A DNA stretch of 64,000 nucleotides from G965220825 sp965220825 (GTDB taxonomy: Bacteria > Pseudomonadota > Alphaproteobacteria > UBA828). Both the position numbers and the translations under genes were made by a program. The stretch covers positions 1,674,001 through 1,738,000 of the forward strand of contig OZ244839.1 in NCBI GenBank assembly GCA_965220825.1, in the 5' to 3' direction. Every line of letters starts with the position of its first letter. Within the stretch, counting starts at the first letter, position 1. Below the pieces are notes generated by a model. The model made no database searches. It saw only the letters and a list, made by a program, of their open reading frames with translations, and was not told the origin of the DNA. Of the stretch, positions 17,760 through 27,063 are shown in pieces.

Positions 17760-19595
17760 TCAGGCCTCCGGCCGTCCATTGCCGCCCTGCCCCGGCGCGG
17801 CGGCATCGTCGCGCAGCACGGCTGGCGGCGCGCTCCAGCCGCGGGCGGTACGGAGGGCGGCGCGGCGCCGTTCCGTCGCGGCCCCGTCCACCTGCCTGGC
17901 CGCAGCGTCGACCTCGACGCCATAGTCGTTGCGCACCGTCTCGGGGCCGATCAGCTCGTTGCGCAGGTCCCGCAGCACGGCCTCCGGGTCGCGGGTCAGC
18001 GGATCGCCCCAGCCGCCGGGTCCCGCGAGCTCGTGGCGGAACACCTCGCCGCGACGGATCGTGCGGGTGAGCTTGCTGGGGAGCGGGCTTTCGTCGGGCC
18101 CCGGATTGAGCGCATTGCGCGAGGGCTTGCCCGGACTGCCGCCATAGAGGCCGTAGGGGCGAAAGACACTGCGGTCCGCCCGCACCTGCAGCAGGCCCTC
18201 TTCCTCCAGGAAGCGGTAGTCCCGGCGGAAGGGTGTGCCGCCGCGATAGCGGCCCGCGCCGGCGCGATCCGGCACGAACTCGTAGGCGAGGATCTGGAGC
18301 GGATATTCGGCCTCCGTCACCTCCACCGACTGCGAGGCCATGTTGGCGAAGATGTTGGAGTTGCCGTCGAGCCCGTCGGCCCAGGGTCGCGCGCCCCAGG
18401 TGCCGCAGGTGAAATCCACATAGACGAAAGGCTCCCGCGCGGCGTCGTAACCCCCGATGGTGATGCCCGTATTGCCGCCATCGGACGCCGCGAACACCTT
18501 CTTCGGCAGCATCATGGCCAGGGCGCCGAAGGCGCAGTCCACCATGCGGAAGCCCGTCAGGCCCCGCGCCGCGCAGGCCGCCGGCAGGACGGCATTGGCA
18601 ATGGTACCGGGCGGCGCATGGACCGAAATCGCCCGAAACACGCCCTCATTGCTAGGGATGCCCGGCGGCAGCACGGAGCGGATTGCCGTGTAGGTCGCGG
18701 CCTTGGTCCATGAAAGGGTGCTGTTTATCGCCCCCTTCACCTGCGGTGCGCTGCCCGTCCAGTCGGCCTCGAGGCGATCCCCCTTCTTGCGGAGCGTGAC
18801 GAAGAGCCGGATGGGCTTGCCGCGCTCCACGCCGTCGTCGTCGATCCAGTCCTCGAAGCTCGCCTCGCCGTCCGGCAGGTCCCGCAGCGCGGCACGGGTC
18901 AGGCGCTCCGCATAGTCGACGATCTCCCGCAGATGGGCCTCGGCTTCGGCCTTCCCGTGCCGGGCGACGAGATCGAGGAACTGGCTTTCGGCGATATGGC
19001 AGGCGGCAAGCTGGGCGCGGAGGTCGCCGAAGAGCTTGACCGGCAGGCGGACATTCTTCTCCAGCAGGGCGAAGAGCGTCCCGTTGCGAACCCCCCGGTC
19101 GAACATGCGAAGCGGCGGGATCCGCACGCCCTCCTGGTAGATCTCCGTGGAATCCGAGGCGTTGGAGCCGGCGACGCGCCCGCCCACATCGGCATGGTGG
19201 CAGACGGTCGCGGCAAAGGCGAGACGGTCCGCGCCGTCGAAGACCGGCTTGAAGACGAATATGTCCGGCAGGTGCATGCCGCCGTCGAACGGGTCGTTCA
19301 TGATGAAGACGTCGCCCGGATGCATGTCGTCGCCGAAGCGGCGCAGCACCGCGTCGATGGCGGTGGGAATCGAGCCCAGATGGCCCGGCAGGGTAAGGCC
19401 CTGGGCAATCAGCCGCCCGGCGCCGTCGGTGAGCGCGGTGGAGAAATCCATATTGTCCCGCAGAACGCCGGAATAGGTGGTGCGGCAGACCGTAAGGGCC
19501 ATCTCGTCCGCGATAGCGAAGACGGCGTTCTTGAACAGCTCGAAGCCGAAGGGATCGCCACCGACCGCGCGATCCCCCGCCACCTGCGCGCCCAT
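17760..19595 (-). CDS. Hydantoinase B family protein (HyuB paralogue without HyuA)
   Basis: 611-residue HyuB-family protein with FIMNDPFDGGMHLPDIFVF, CHHADVGGRVAGSNASDS and GNTGITIGGYDAAREPF. Start 19595 is chosen because a GGGGGCGG stretch lies just upstream and FGFELFKNAVFAIADEM matches the family start. An upstream ATG at 19664 would add 23 residues and has no clear ribosome-binding site. No HyuA gene is adjacent, so it either partners the HyuA from 7900 or acts with an unseen subunit. The downstream ATPase gene is 1 nt away. Confidence 0.9.
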   Translation of the reverse strand: MGAQVAGDRAVGGDPFGFELFKNAVFAIADEMALTVCRTTYSGVLRDNMDFSTALTDGAGRLIAQGLTLPGHLGSIPTAIDAVLRRFGDDMHPGDVFIMNDPFDGGMHLPDIFVFKPVFDGADRLAFAATVCHHADVGGRVAGSNASDSTEIYQEGVRIPPLRMFDRGVRNGTLFALLEKNVRLPVKLFGDLRAQLAACHIAESQFLDLVARHGKAEAEAHLREIVDYAERLTRAALRDLPDGEASFEDWIDDDGVERGKPIRLFVTLRKKGDRLEADWTGSAPQVKGAINSTLSWTKAATYTAIRSVLPPGIPSNEGVFRAISVHAPPGTIANAVLPAACAARGLTGFRMVDCAFGALAMMLPKKVFAASDGGNTGITIGGYDAAREPFVYVDFTCGTWGARPWADGLDGNSNIFANMASQSVEVTEAEYPLQILAYEFVPDRAGAGRYRGGTPFRRDYRFLEEEGLLQVRADRSVFRPYGLYGGSPGKPSRNALNPGPDESPLPSKLTRTIRRGEVFRHELAGPGGWGDPLTRDPEAVLRDLRNELIGPETVRNDYGVEVDAAARQVDGAATERRRAALRTARGWSAPPAVLRDDAAAPGQGGNGRPEA

Positions 19596-19696
19596 ATTCC
19601 GCCCCCATCGCCGCTCGCACCTCGGCAATCCTACAGGGCTTTCCGTCTGAAACGGAAACGCCATAGCATAGCGGCCCGAAGCAGACCGCGAACCAG

Positions 19697-20746
19697 ATGA
19701 CCCGGCCCGTCACCACCACCGTCCGCCCCGCGCACCGCATCGACCCGGCGCGTCTTGCGGACTATTTCGCCCATTGCCTGCCGGAGGCCGCGCCGATCTG
19801 CGAAATCCGCCAGTTCGCCGCCGGGCAATCCAACCCCACCTACCTCGTCGAGACGGCGGAACGGCGCTTCGTGCTGCGCAAGAAGCCGCCGGGCGCGCTC
19901 CTGCCCTCGGCTCATCTGATCGAGCGGGAGCACCGCATCCTCGCAGTGCTTGCCGGGACCGACGTGCCCGTACCGCGCGTGCGCCATTTCTGCGAGGACG
20001 ACGAAATCATCGGTACCTCGTTCTACGTCATGGACCATGTGGAGGGGCCGGTGGATCAGGATCCGGCGCTCCCCTCCGTCCCGAAGGCGAACCGCCGGGC
20101 CGTCTACGACTCCATCGCCGACGTGCTGGCCCGCCTGCACCGGGTGGATTGGCGCGGCCTCGGGCTTGCCGACTTCGGGCGAGAGGGCGGCTATGTGGCC
20201 CGCCAGTTCCGCCGCTGGGCGGGCCAGTACGAAGCCTCCCGCACCGACGACATCCCGGCCATGAACCGCCTCATCGCGTGGCTGCCCGACAACATGCCGT
20301 CGGACGACGAGACGACCATCGTCCATGGCGACTACCGCCCGGGCAACGTGATCCTCCATCCCGAGGAGCCGCGCGTCGCAGCCGTGCTGGACTGGGAGCT
20401 CTGCACCCTCGGCCACCCGCTGGTGGACCTCGCCCACAGCTGCGTGGCCTTCTGGATCCCCCGCGAGGGCGCGGTGCTTCCCGGTCTCGGCGGCGCACCC
20501 ATGGAGGCGTTGGGCCTGCCGGACGAAGAGGCCTATCGCGCCGCCTACTGCGCGCGGGCAGGCCGCGAGATGCCGGGCGACTGGCGGTTCTATCTCGCCT
20601 TCGCACTCTTCCGCATGGCCGCCATCTGCCAGGGGGTCTATGCCCGGGGCCTCAAGGGCAATGCCAGCGCAGACAATGCGCGGGACTACGGGACCCGCGC
20701 CGTGACGTTCGCCGAGATCGGCTGGGAGAAGGCCCGGGGCGGCTGA
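19697..20746 (+). CDS. Aminoglycoside phosphotransferase (APH)-fold family protein
   Basis: 349-residue kinase-fold protein of the group often annotated as phosphotransferase family / ACAD10-like. The catalytic Brenner motif is in VHGDYRPGNVILHP and the metal Asp is in VLDWELCTLGHPLVDLAH. The N-terminal lobe has RQFAAGQSNPTYLV and the invariant Lys in VLRKKPPG. Such proteins are common in alphaproteobacteria near acyl-CoA genes and are not assumed to give drug resistance. The gene is divergent from hyuB with about 100 nt between starts. Confidence 0.88.
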   Translation: MTRPVTTTVRPAHRIDPARLADYFAHCLPEAAPICEIRQFAAGQSNPTYLVETAERRFVLRKKPPGALLPSAHLIEREHRILAVLAGTDVPVPRVRHFCEDDEIIGTSFYVMDHVEGPVDQDPALPSVPKANRRAVYDSIADVLARLHRVDWRGLGLADFGREGGYVARQFRRWAGQYEASRTDDIPAMNRLIAWLPDNMPSDDETTIVHGDYRPGNVILHPEEPRVAAVLDWELCTLGHPLVDLAHSCVAFWIPREGAVLPGLGGAPMEALGLPDEEAYRAAYCARAGREMPGDWRFYLAFALFRMAAICQGVYARGLKGNASADNARDYGTRAVTFAEIGWEKARGG

Positions 20747-20769
20747 CCGGCCCGCGGGGCCTGAGCGCC

Positions 20770-21852
20770 TTACCCGCGCCCGGTGCCCGCCATGGCGTGG
20801 CCTATGGCCTTCCGGGTAAGGGTCGGCAGCGCATGATCGGAAAAGCGCGCGGGCGCGCACCAAAGACCCTCGACGGCGCCCGCCGGCGCCTCGCCCGCCA
20901 TAAGCCGCAGTTCGATCTCGAAATGCGTGAAGCCATGGCGGACGACCCCGTCCAGCGACCGCCAGCGAAGCGCCTCCGGTGCATGGCGGCGCGCCTCAGC
21001 CTCCGCCCAGGGCGCCTCCCGCCAGGGCGTCGACGGCAGCTCGATCATGCCGCCGAGCACGCCCTTCTCCGGCCTGCGGCGCAGCAGAACGGCACCGTCC
21101 GGGCGTACCAGCCAGAAGGCGGTTCCATGACGCAGCGGCCGGGCGCGGCGCGGCGTCCTGCGTGGCAGGGATTCCGCAATTCCCTGCTTCCGCCCCTCGC
21201 AGGCCGCCTGCCAAGGGCAGAGCGCGCAAGCGGGCTTCTTCGGCGTGCAGATTCCCGCGCCGAGGTCCATCAAGGCCTGGGCATAGTCGCCGGGAGAGGC
21301 CTCGGGCGAGAGTTCCGCGGCGAGCGTATGGAGCAGGGTCCGTGCGCCCGGGAGCGGCGTCTGCACCGCGCGGAGCCGCGCGACCACCCGCTCCACATTG
21401 CCGTCCACCACCGTCGCGGGCCGGCCTTGCGCGATCGCGGCGATGGCGGCCGCGGTGTAGCGCCCGATGCCGGGCAGGGTGCGCAACGCCTTTTCACCTT
21501 CCGGCAGCGCGCCGCCATGCTCCGAGACCAGCAGGCGCGCGCATTTGTGCAGATTGCGCGCCCGGGCGTAGTAGCCGAGGCCCTGCCAGGCGTGCAGCAC
21601 CTCGTCGAGATCGGCACGCGCCAGAGATTCGAGCGTCGGCCAACGCGCCATGAAACGGCGAAAGTAGCCCTCCACCACCCCGACGGTGGTCTGCTGGAGC
21701 ATGATTTCGCTGACCCACACCTTGTAGGGGTCGGGCGTCTCTCCGGGCTCGGCGCGCCAGGGCAGGCGGCGGCGATGGCGCGCATACCAGACGAGCAGCG
21801 CATCGGCGAGAGCACCGGGTGATGCGGACGAAGCGGGCGACGACGGGCTCAT
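20770..21852 (-). CDS. mutY: A/G-specific adenine glycosylase MutY
   Basis: 360-residue base-excision repair enzyme that removes adenine opposite 8-oxoguanine. It shows VSEIMLQQTTV (catalytic Glu), the helix-hairpin-helix LPGIGRYTAAAI followed by VVDGNVERV, and the iron-sulfur cysteines C-x6-C-x2-C-x5-C (CTPKKPACALCPWQAAC). The C-terminal Nudix-like domain reads the 8-oxoG strand. ATG 21852 is preferred over an upstream extension that is out of character. It is divergent from the DUF721 gene, a common alphaproteobacterial order. Confidence 0.95.
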   Translation of the reverse strand: MSPSSPASSASPGALADALLVWYARHRRRLPWRAEPGETPDPYKVWVSEIMLQQTTVGVVEGYFRRFMARWPTLESLARADLDEVLHAWQGLGYYARARNLHKCARLLVSEHGGALPEGEKALRTLPGIGRYTAAAIAAIAQGRPATVVDGNVERVVARLRAVQTPLPGARTLLHTLAAELSPEASPGDYAQALMDLGAGICTPKKPACALCPWQAACEGRKQGIAESLPRRTPRRARPLRHGTAFWLVRPDGAVLLRRRPEKGVLGGMIELPSTPWREAPWAEAEARRHAPEALRWRSLDGVVRHGFTHFEIELRLMAGEAPAGAVEGLWCAPARFSDHALPTLTRKAIGHAMAGTGRG

Positions 21853-21929
21853 GCCCCAACAGGCGGCTTCACAAGGGCGGCGGCAACGCGTACATCCGGG
21901 CGGACGAGGTGCGAAAGCGGAGCGGCGGC

Positions 21930-22403
21930 ATGCCCAGAACGCGCGCAATCCGCCAGGTCCGGCCGCTTTCCTGGGCGGCGGGCAAGATCGTGGCCCGGTC
22001 CTTCGGCGCCCGAGGTTTTGCCGCGGCCGATATCCCCGCCCACTGGCCGGCCATCGCGGGCGAAGAGATCGCCGCCTATTCGTGGCCGGAGCGGCTGCTC
22101 AAGGACGGGACGCTCCGGGTCCGCGTGTGCGGGCCGGTGGCGGTGGAGCTTCAGCATCTCGAGACCGAGATCCTCGAGCGTATAGCCACTTATTGCGGCT
22201 ACCGGGCGGCGGTGCGAATCGTCTGTGTGCAGGGCGGGTCGTTCGAAGCGCCCCGGGAGCGCACGCCGCGGCCCTCGCCCGAAATCGACTCGACGGGTGC
22301 GCGCAAGGTGGAAAATGCCGTGAGCGGCTTGGGCGATACGCGCCTCCGGCGCGCCCTCGAGACCCTCGGCCGCGCCGTTCTCGCCCGCAAGAAAGACTCT
22401 TAA
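21930..22403 (+). CDS. DUF721 / DciA-like protein
   Basis: 157-residue protein of the DUF721 family, a relative of the replicative-helicase loader DciA. It begins MPRTRAIRQVRPLSWAAG and has the family core DIPAHWPAIAGEEIAAYSWPERL and LRVRVCGPVAVELQHLETEI. The C-terminal tail is rich in Arg, Ser and Pro. The order mutY-DUF721-dsbA-smc is conserved in alphaproteobacteria. A role in DnaB loading is inferred from family relationship only. Confidence 0.88.
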   Translation: MPRTRAIRQVRPLSWAAGKIVARSFGARGFAAADIPAHWPAIAGEEIAAYSWPERLLKDGTLRVRVCGPVAVELQHLETEILERIATYCGYRAAVRIVCVQGGSFEAPRERTPRPSPEIDSTGARKVENAVSGLGDTRLRRALETLGRAVLARKKDS

Positions 22404-22518
22404 CAAACTGGATTCATTGCCTATTGCGGAGGACCTCGCGGTTTTGCCCCGAGCGCGGTTCGGGGCCACGGAAGCGCCGGACTGTGCCATGGCGGGAAAA
22501 TGGGGTAGGGAATCGCTC

Positions 22519-23133
22519 ATGATATCGCGCCGCGCCGTGATGGGTGGGACGGCTCTGGCCCTCGCCCTTTCGCTATCGCCGCTGGGAATGGCGGCGCGCG
22601 CCGGAACCGGGGAAGTCCCCGGGGATGTGGGGATCGGCGACATGGACGCGCCGATCACCGTGATCGAATATTTCTCGCTCACCTGCCCGCACTGCAGAAC
22701 ATTCCATCGGATCACCTACCCCAAGATCAAGTCCGCCTATGTCGAGACCGGCAAGGTGCGCTATGTGATGCGGGACTTTCCGCTGAACCTCCCTGCGCTT
22801 CACGCAGCCATGCTGGCCCGTTGCGCAGGGCCCGAGCGCTACTTCGCCTTCGTCGACACCTTGTTCGACGCCTTCGACGACTGGGCCCGCTCCTCCGACT
22901 ATATGGAGGCTCTTACCGAGATCGGGGAGATCGGCGGGATCGGCCGGCCGCGCTTCGAGGCCTGCCTCGAGGATCGCGCGCTGGAGGATCGCATCTACGG
23001 CTCGATCCAGACCGGCCAGGAGGAATATGGCGTGAGCGGGACACCCACCCTGGTGGTCAATGGCAGGATCTATGAGGGCGCGTTGCAATTCGATGCCATT
23101 GCGGAGCATTTCGACGGCCTCCCCGGTTCCTGA
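22519..23133 (+). CDS. DsbA-family thiol:disulfide oxidoreductase
   Basis: 204-residue thioredoxin-fold protein with the active site C56-P-H-C59 (FSLTCPHCRTF) and cis-Pro loop GVSGTPTLVVNG. The N-terminus MISRRAVMGGTALALAL has a twin-Arg pair and a hydrophobic core, so it is exported, possibly by Tat. The ATG at 22519 follows GGGGTAGGG. It would oxidise cysteines of periplasmic proteins. It lies 30 nt upstream of smc. Confidence 0.9.
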   Translation: MISRRAVMGGTALALALSLSPLGMAARAGTGEVPGDVGIGDMDAPITVIEYFSLTCPHCRTFHRITYPKIKSAYVETGKVRYVMRDFPLNLPALHAAMLARCAGPERYFAFVDTLFDAFDDWARSSDYMEALTEIGEIGGIGRPRFEACLEDRALEDRIYGSIQTGQEEYGVSGTPTLVVNGRIYEGALQFDAIAEHFDGLPGS

Positions 23134-23163
23134 TACGGCACCCCTCCAGGGAAAGCGCAGCGC

Positions 23164-26100
23164 GTGCTTCTGACAAGGCTCAGTCTCGGGGGGTTCAAGT
23201 CGTTCGTCGACCTCGCCGAACTGCGGATCGACGCCGGCCTCACCGGCATTGTGGGCCCGAACGGCTGCGGCAAGTCCAATCTCGTGGAAGCGCTGCGCTG
23301 GGCCATGGGCGAAACGGCGCCGCGCCAGATGCGGGGCGGCGGCATGGAAGACGTGATCTTCAACGGCACCGCCCGCCGGCCCGCGCACAATATCGCCGAA
23401 GTGACTCTCGGCCTCGACAATGAGGCGCGCGATGCGCCGGCGGCCTTCAACAACGCTGCCGAAATCGAGGTGACGCGCCGCATCGAACGCGGCGGCGGCT
23501 CCACCTATCTGATCAACGGCACGGAGGTGCGCGCCCGCGACGTGCAACTCCTTTTCGCCGATTTCTCCAGCGGCGCCCATAGCTCGGCGCTGGTCGGCCA
23601 AGGGCGGATCGGAGACATCGTCTCGGCGAAACCCGTCCAGCGCCGGACGCTTCTGGAAGAGGCCGCCGGGATCGCGGGACTGCACGCCCGCCGGCATGAA
23701 GCGGAGTTGAAGCTCCGCGCCGCGGAAAACAATCTCGAGCGCCTCGACGACGTGATCCGTGCGCTCGAGACCCAACTGCAGGGCCTCAAGCGCCAGGTGC
23801 GGCAGGCAAGCCGCTACAGGCGGCTCACGGACCGGATCCGGGAGACCGAAACCATCCTGCTCGCCGTGCGCTGGCGGGCGGCGCAGATCCTCGCGGAGGA
23901 CGCCGCGCGCCGCTTCGAGGAAGGTTCCGGGCGCGTGGTGGAGGAGACCCGACGCGCGGCGGCGGCCAGCGCGCGCCAGGCCGAGGCCGCCGGCGTCCTG
24001 CCCGACCTGCGGCAACGGGATGCGGAAGAAACCGCCGCGCTCAGCCGGCTGCGCATCGAGCTCGAGCGCCTGACCGAAGAAGATCGGCGGATCGAAGAGG
24101 CACGGCGCGAGACCGCGGCCCGCCTCGCCCAGATCGATGCGGATACCGCCCGCGAAACGGCGCTGGCAGACGAAGCGAAGGCACAGGAAACGCGCCTCTC
24201 GGACGCTCTCGGGCAGCTCTCGCAGAGTGCCGATGGCGACCGCGAAGCCGAGGCCGCCGCCCGCGCCGAGATGGAAGCAGCGCAGAACGCCGCGGCGGAC
24301 GCGGAACGTGAGTTGGCCGCGCTGACCGAGCTTCGCGCCCGCGACGGCGCCGAACGCGAGGCGTTGCACAAGGACGCCGAGGCCGCAGCGCGGCGGCTAG
24401 CGCGGGCGACCGAGGAGCGTGCCACCCTCGAACGGTCCCGCGCCGCTCTCCACAGCGAGGCGGAAAGCGACGGTGATTTGGATGCCGTGGCGCGGACGGA
24501 AGCAACCGAGCGGACGGAGGCCGCGCGTGTCGAGGAGGCCCGGACGGCGTTGCGCGCGGCGGAGGCGTCGCGAAGCGAGGCGGAGAACAGGGAGCGTGCC
24601 GAGCGCGACGCCCTGCGGGACGCCGAGGCCGCCCAGACACGGCGCGAAGCCGAGCGCGAGGCGCTGCAAAGCCTGCTGGCCCCGCCTGCCGAAGGCGCTT
24701 CCGCGCTCTGGGACCGTATCGAGGTGGAACCGGGATTCGAGCGCGCCCTGGGCGCTGCGCTCGGCGACGACCTCCAGGCAAGCACGGCCGAGGACGGGCC
24801 GGTCCGCTGGCGTACCATGACGCCGGCGCAACCCCACGCGCCTCTCCCGGATGGAGCCGCGCCGCTGGCGAATGTCGTGCGGGCGCCTGCCGCGCTCTCG
24901 GCCCGGCTCGCCCAGATCGGTGTGGTCGACCGGGCGGACGGGCCGCGGATGCAGGCGGCTCTCCACTGTGGCCAACGGCTGGTAAGCAGGGAGGGCGCTC
25001 TCTGGCGTTGGGACGGGTTCGTCGTCTCGGCGGACGCTCCGACGGCCGCCAGCCGTCGCTTTACGGCGCGGAACCGACTCCAGCAGCTCGCCGACGAATG
25101 GGCGGAAGGCGCGCGCAGGCGGGAAGCAGCCGCGGAAGCCGCAAGGGATGCGGGCGAGGCCCGCAGGAAGACGGAAGCGGCCTGCGAACGGCTGCAAGGC
25201 GTGCTCGATGCCCGCGCAGACGCGCTGGCCGTTGCCCGGGAGGCGCGGGCGCGCGCGGAAGCCGAGGCCGAAGCCGCCGACGCACGCCGTACGGCGCTCT
25301 CAGACGCTGCGGCGCGGCTCGACCGGGAAGAGGCCGATGCGCGCGAAGCCGGCGCCGAGGCGCAAAAGGCACTCTCTCGTCTGCCCCAGCCCGAAGCCCG
25401 CGAAGCCGCGCTTGCCCGGCTTCGGGAAGCGCTCGCGGCGTGCCGCGCGCGCTACGAGGAAAGCACCCGGCATCACGACCGCCTCCGGCGCGAGGCCGGC
25501 GAGCGCGAAGCGCGCAGAACCGACCTCACGCGGGAAGCCGAACGCTGGTCCGCTCGTGCGGAGAGCGCGGCCGGTCAACTCGACGAGCTGGCCCGCCGCC
25601 GTCGGGAAGCGGAGGCGGAACGCGCCGCTCAGGACGCACGCCCGGCGGAACTCGATGCCCAGCGGGAAGCGTTGCGCGAAGCCATCCGGTCCCGCGAAGG
25701 GGCAAGCCGAGCGGCCGCGCTCGCGCTCTCCGACGCCGAGCAGGAGGCACAGGCCAGCACCGACGCCTCCAAGAAGGCGGACGCGGCACTCGGCGAAGCG
25801 CGCGAGGCGGCGGCCCGCCTCGAGGGCTTGGCGGGACAGACCGACCAGTCGCGCCGCGAGGCCGCGGCGCGCATCGGCGAGCGATTGAACAGCACCCCGG
25901 AGGACGCGTTCGCGCTTGCGGGACTGGACCAGGAGGACCCACTCCCGAACGCCGACGACCTTGATACCAAGCTCCAGCGCCTGGCACGGGAGCGTGAGAA
26001 CATCGGCGCGGTCAACCTGCGTGCGGAAACGGAGGCCACGGAACTCGACGAGCAAATCCGGACCATGATGGGCGAGCGCGCCGACCTGGAAGCGGCCATC

Positions 26101-26628
26101 GGGCGGCTGCGGCAAGGCATTGCAAACCTCAACCGGGAGGGGCGCGCGCGCATGCTCGCAGCCTTCGAGACCATCGACGGGCACTTCCGGCGGCTCTTCA
26201 CCCAACTGTTCGGCGGCGGCCAAGCGCAGCTCCAGCTGGTGGATTCCGACGATCCCGTCGAGGCCGGCCTCGAGATCATGGCGAGCCCGCCCGGCAAGCG
26301 CCTACAATCGCTCTCGCTGCTGTCGGGCGGCGAGAAGGCGCTCACCGCCCTTGCCCTGCTGTTCGCCGCGTTCCTGAGCAATCCCGCACCGATCTGCGTG
26401 CTGGACGAGGCGGACGCCCCCCTCGACGACAGCAATGTCGAGCGCTATTGCGACCTCGTGACCTCGCTCGCGAGGGAGACCGGAACCCGCTTCATCCTGG
26501 TCACGCACCACCGCATCACCATGGCGCGCGTCGACCGCCTGTTCGGCGTAACCATGACCGAACGCGGCGTGTCGCAGCTCGTCTCCGTCGACCTCGGGCA
26601 AGCCGAACGCTGGCGCGAAAGCGCCTGA
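23164..26628 (+). CDS. smc: Chromosome segregation protein SMC
   Basis: 1154-residue SMC ATPase. Walker A is GPNGCGKSN at residues 31-39 and is followed by the Q-loop region. Long Ala/Glu/Arg-rich coiled coils flank a hinge around residues 510-640. The C-terminal head has LLSGGEKAL (about 1053) and Walker B CVLDEADAPLDDSN (about 1079). GTG start. It organises and segregates the chromosome with ScpAB. The reverse strand of the coiled coil shows long open frames that are shadows of the Ala/Arg-rich code. Confidence 0.96.
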   Translation: MLLTRLSLGGFKSFVDLAELRIDAGLTGIVGPNGCGKSNLVEALRWAMGETAPRQMRGGGMEDVIFNGTARRPAHNIAEVTLGLDNEARDAPAAFNNAAEIEVTRRIERGGGSTYLINGTEVRARDVQLLFADFSSGAHSSALVGQGRIGDIVSAKPVQRRTLLEEAAGIAGLHARRHEAELKLRAAENNLERLDDVIRALETQLQGLKRQVRQASRYRRLTDRIRETETILLAVRWRAAQILAEDAARRFEEGSGRVVEETRRAAAASARQAEAAGVLPDLRQRDAEETAALSRLRIELERLTEEDRRIEEARRETAARLAQIDADTARETALADEAKAQETRLSDALGQLSQSADGDREAEAAARAEMEAAQNAAADAERELAALTELRARDGAEREALHKDAEAAARRLARATEERATLERSRAALHSEAESDGDLDAVARTEATERTEAARVEEARTALRAAEASRSEAENRERAERDALRDAEAAQTRREAEREALQSLLAPPAEGASALWDRIEVEPGFERALGAALGDDLQASTAEDGPVRWRTMTPAQPHAPLPDGAAPLANVVRAPAALSARLAQIGVVDRADGPRMQAALHCGQRLVSREGALWRWDGFVVSADAPTAASRRFTARNRLQQLADEWAEGARRREAAAEAARDAGEARRKTEAACERLQGVLDARADALAVAREARARAEAEAEAADARRTALSDAAARLDREEADAREAGAEAQKALSRLPQPEAREAALARLREALAACRARYEESTRHHDRLRREAGEREARRTDLTREAERWSARAESAAGQLDELARRRREAEAERAAQDARPAELDAQREALREAIRSREGASRAAALALSDAEQEAQASTDASKKADAALGEAREAAARLEGLAGQTDQSRREAAARIGERLNSTPEDAFALAGLDQEDPLPNADDLDTKLQRLARERENIGAVNLRAETEATELDEQIRTMMGERADLEAAIGRLRQGIANLNREGRARMLAAFETIDGHFRRLFTQLFGGGQAQLQLVDSDDPVEAGLEIMASPPGKRLQSLSLLSGGEKALTALALLFAAFLSNPAPICVLDEADAPLDDSNVERYCDLVTSLARETGTRFILVTHHRITMARVDRLFGVTMTERGVSQLVSVDLGQAERWRESA

Positions 26629-26664
26629 CTCCCCGCCCACCGAAGTGGCGTTTTAGTTGTTTCA

Positions 26665-26740
26665 GGTGCGCGGGTCTCCAGGCCCGCATTTTTCTTCTTT
26701 TCGAAAAACAAAAACATGCGGGCCTGGAGACCCGCGCACC
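26665..26740. repeat. REPIN-like double palindrome
   Basis: Two perfect 25-nt inverted arms (26665-26689 and 26716-26740) are separated by a 26-nt A/T-rich loop. Each arm contains its own smaller palindrome (GCGGG ... CCCGC), so the whole is two REP-like units in inverted orientation. It lies between smc and tRNA-Lys and could fold into a very stable hairpin. It has no T-tract after the stem, so it is not a classical terminator. Confidence 0.8.
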
Positions 26741-26959
26741 AAAAAAGGGCAGCTCGTCGGGGCGCCGAGTTCAATACCATCGGACCCAACCGGGCCCTTG
26801 GCGGACAAACCCCGACCGAATGTCTTGCCCCGCCGACAGCCGCAGAAACCCCAGCGTCTCAAACGTCCTGAACGAGGACAGCGTGTTGTATAGGGCGAGG
26901 GCCACGGCTATCCTGCCTTGGCACATGCGGACGATGCGGTTCGCGGGCCGTCCTGGTGG
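26741..26959. other. Non-coding leader upstream of tRNA-Lys
   Basis: No coding sequence or family similarity is recognised in this stretch between the REPIN-like element and the tRNA gene. It presumably holds the tRNA promoter; I cannot place -35/-10 boxes with confidence. Confidence 0.4.
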
Positions 26960-27035
<76 letters not shown>

Positions 27036-27063
27036 GCGGGCGGCGGGGACGCCGGGCGTCGGA

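Noticed and set aside
19697..20746. Aminoglycoside resistance gene
   Set aside because: APH fold is clear, but the sequence belongs to a broad chromosomal phosphotransferase group with no evidence for drug resistance.
23814..24818. Ser/Arg-rich frame opposite smc
   Set aside because: Low-complexity antisense of the coiled coil.
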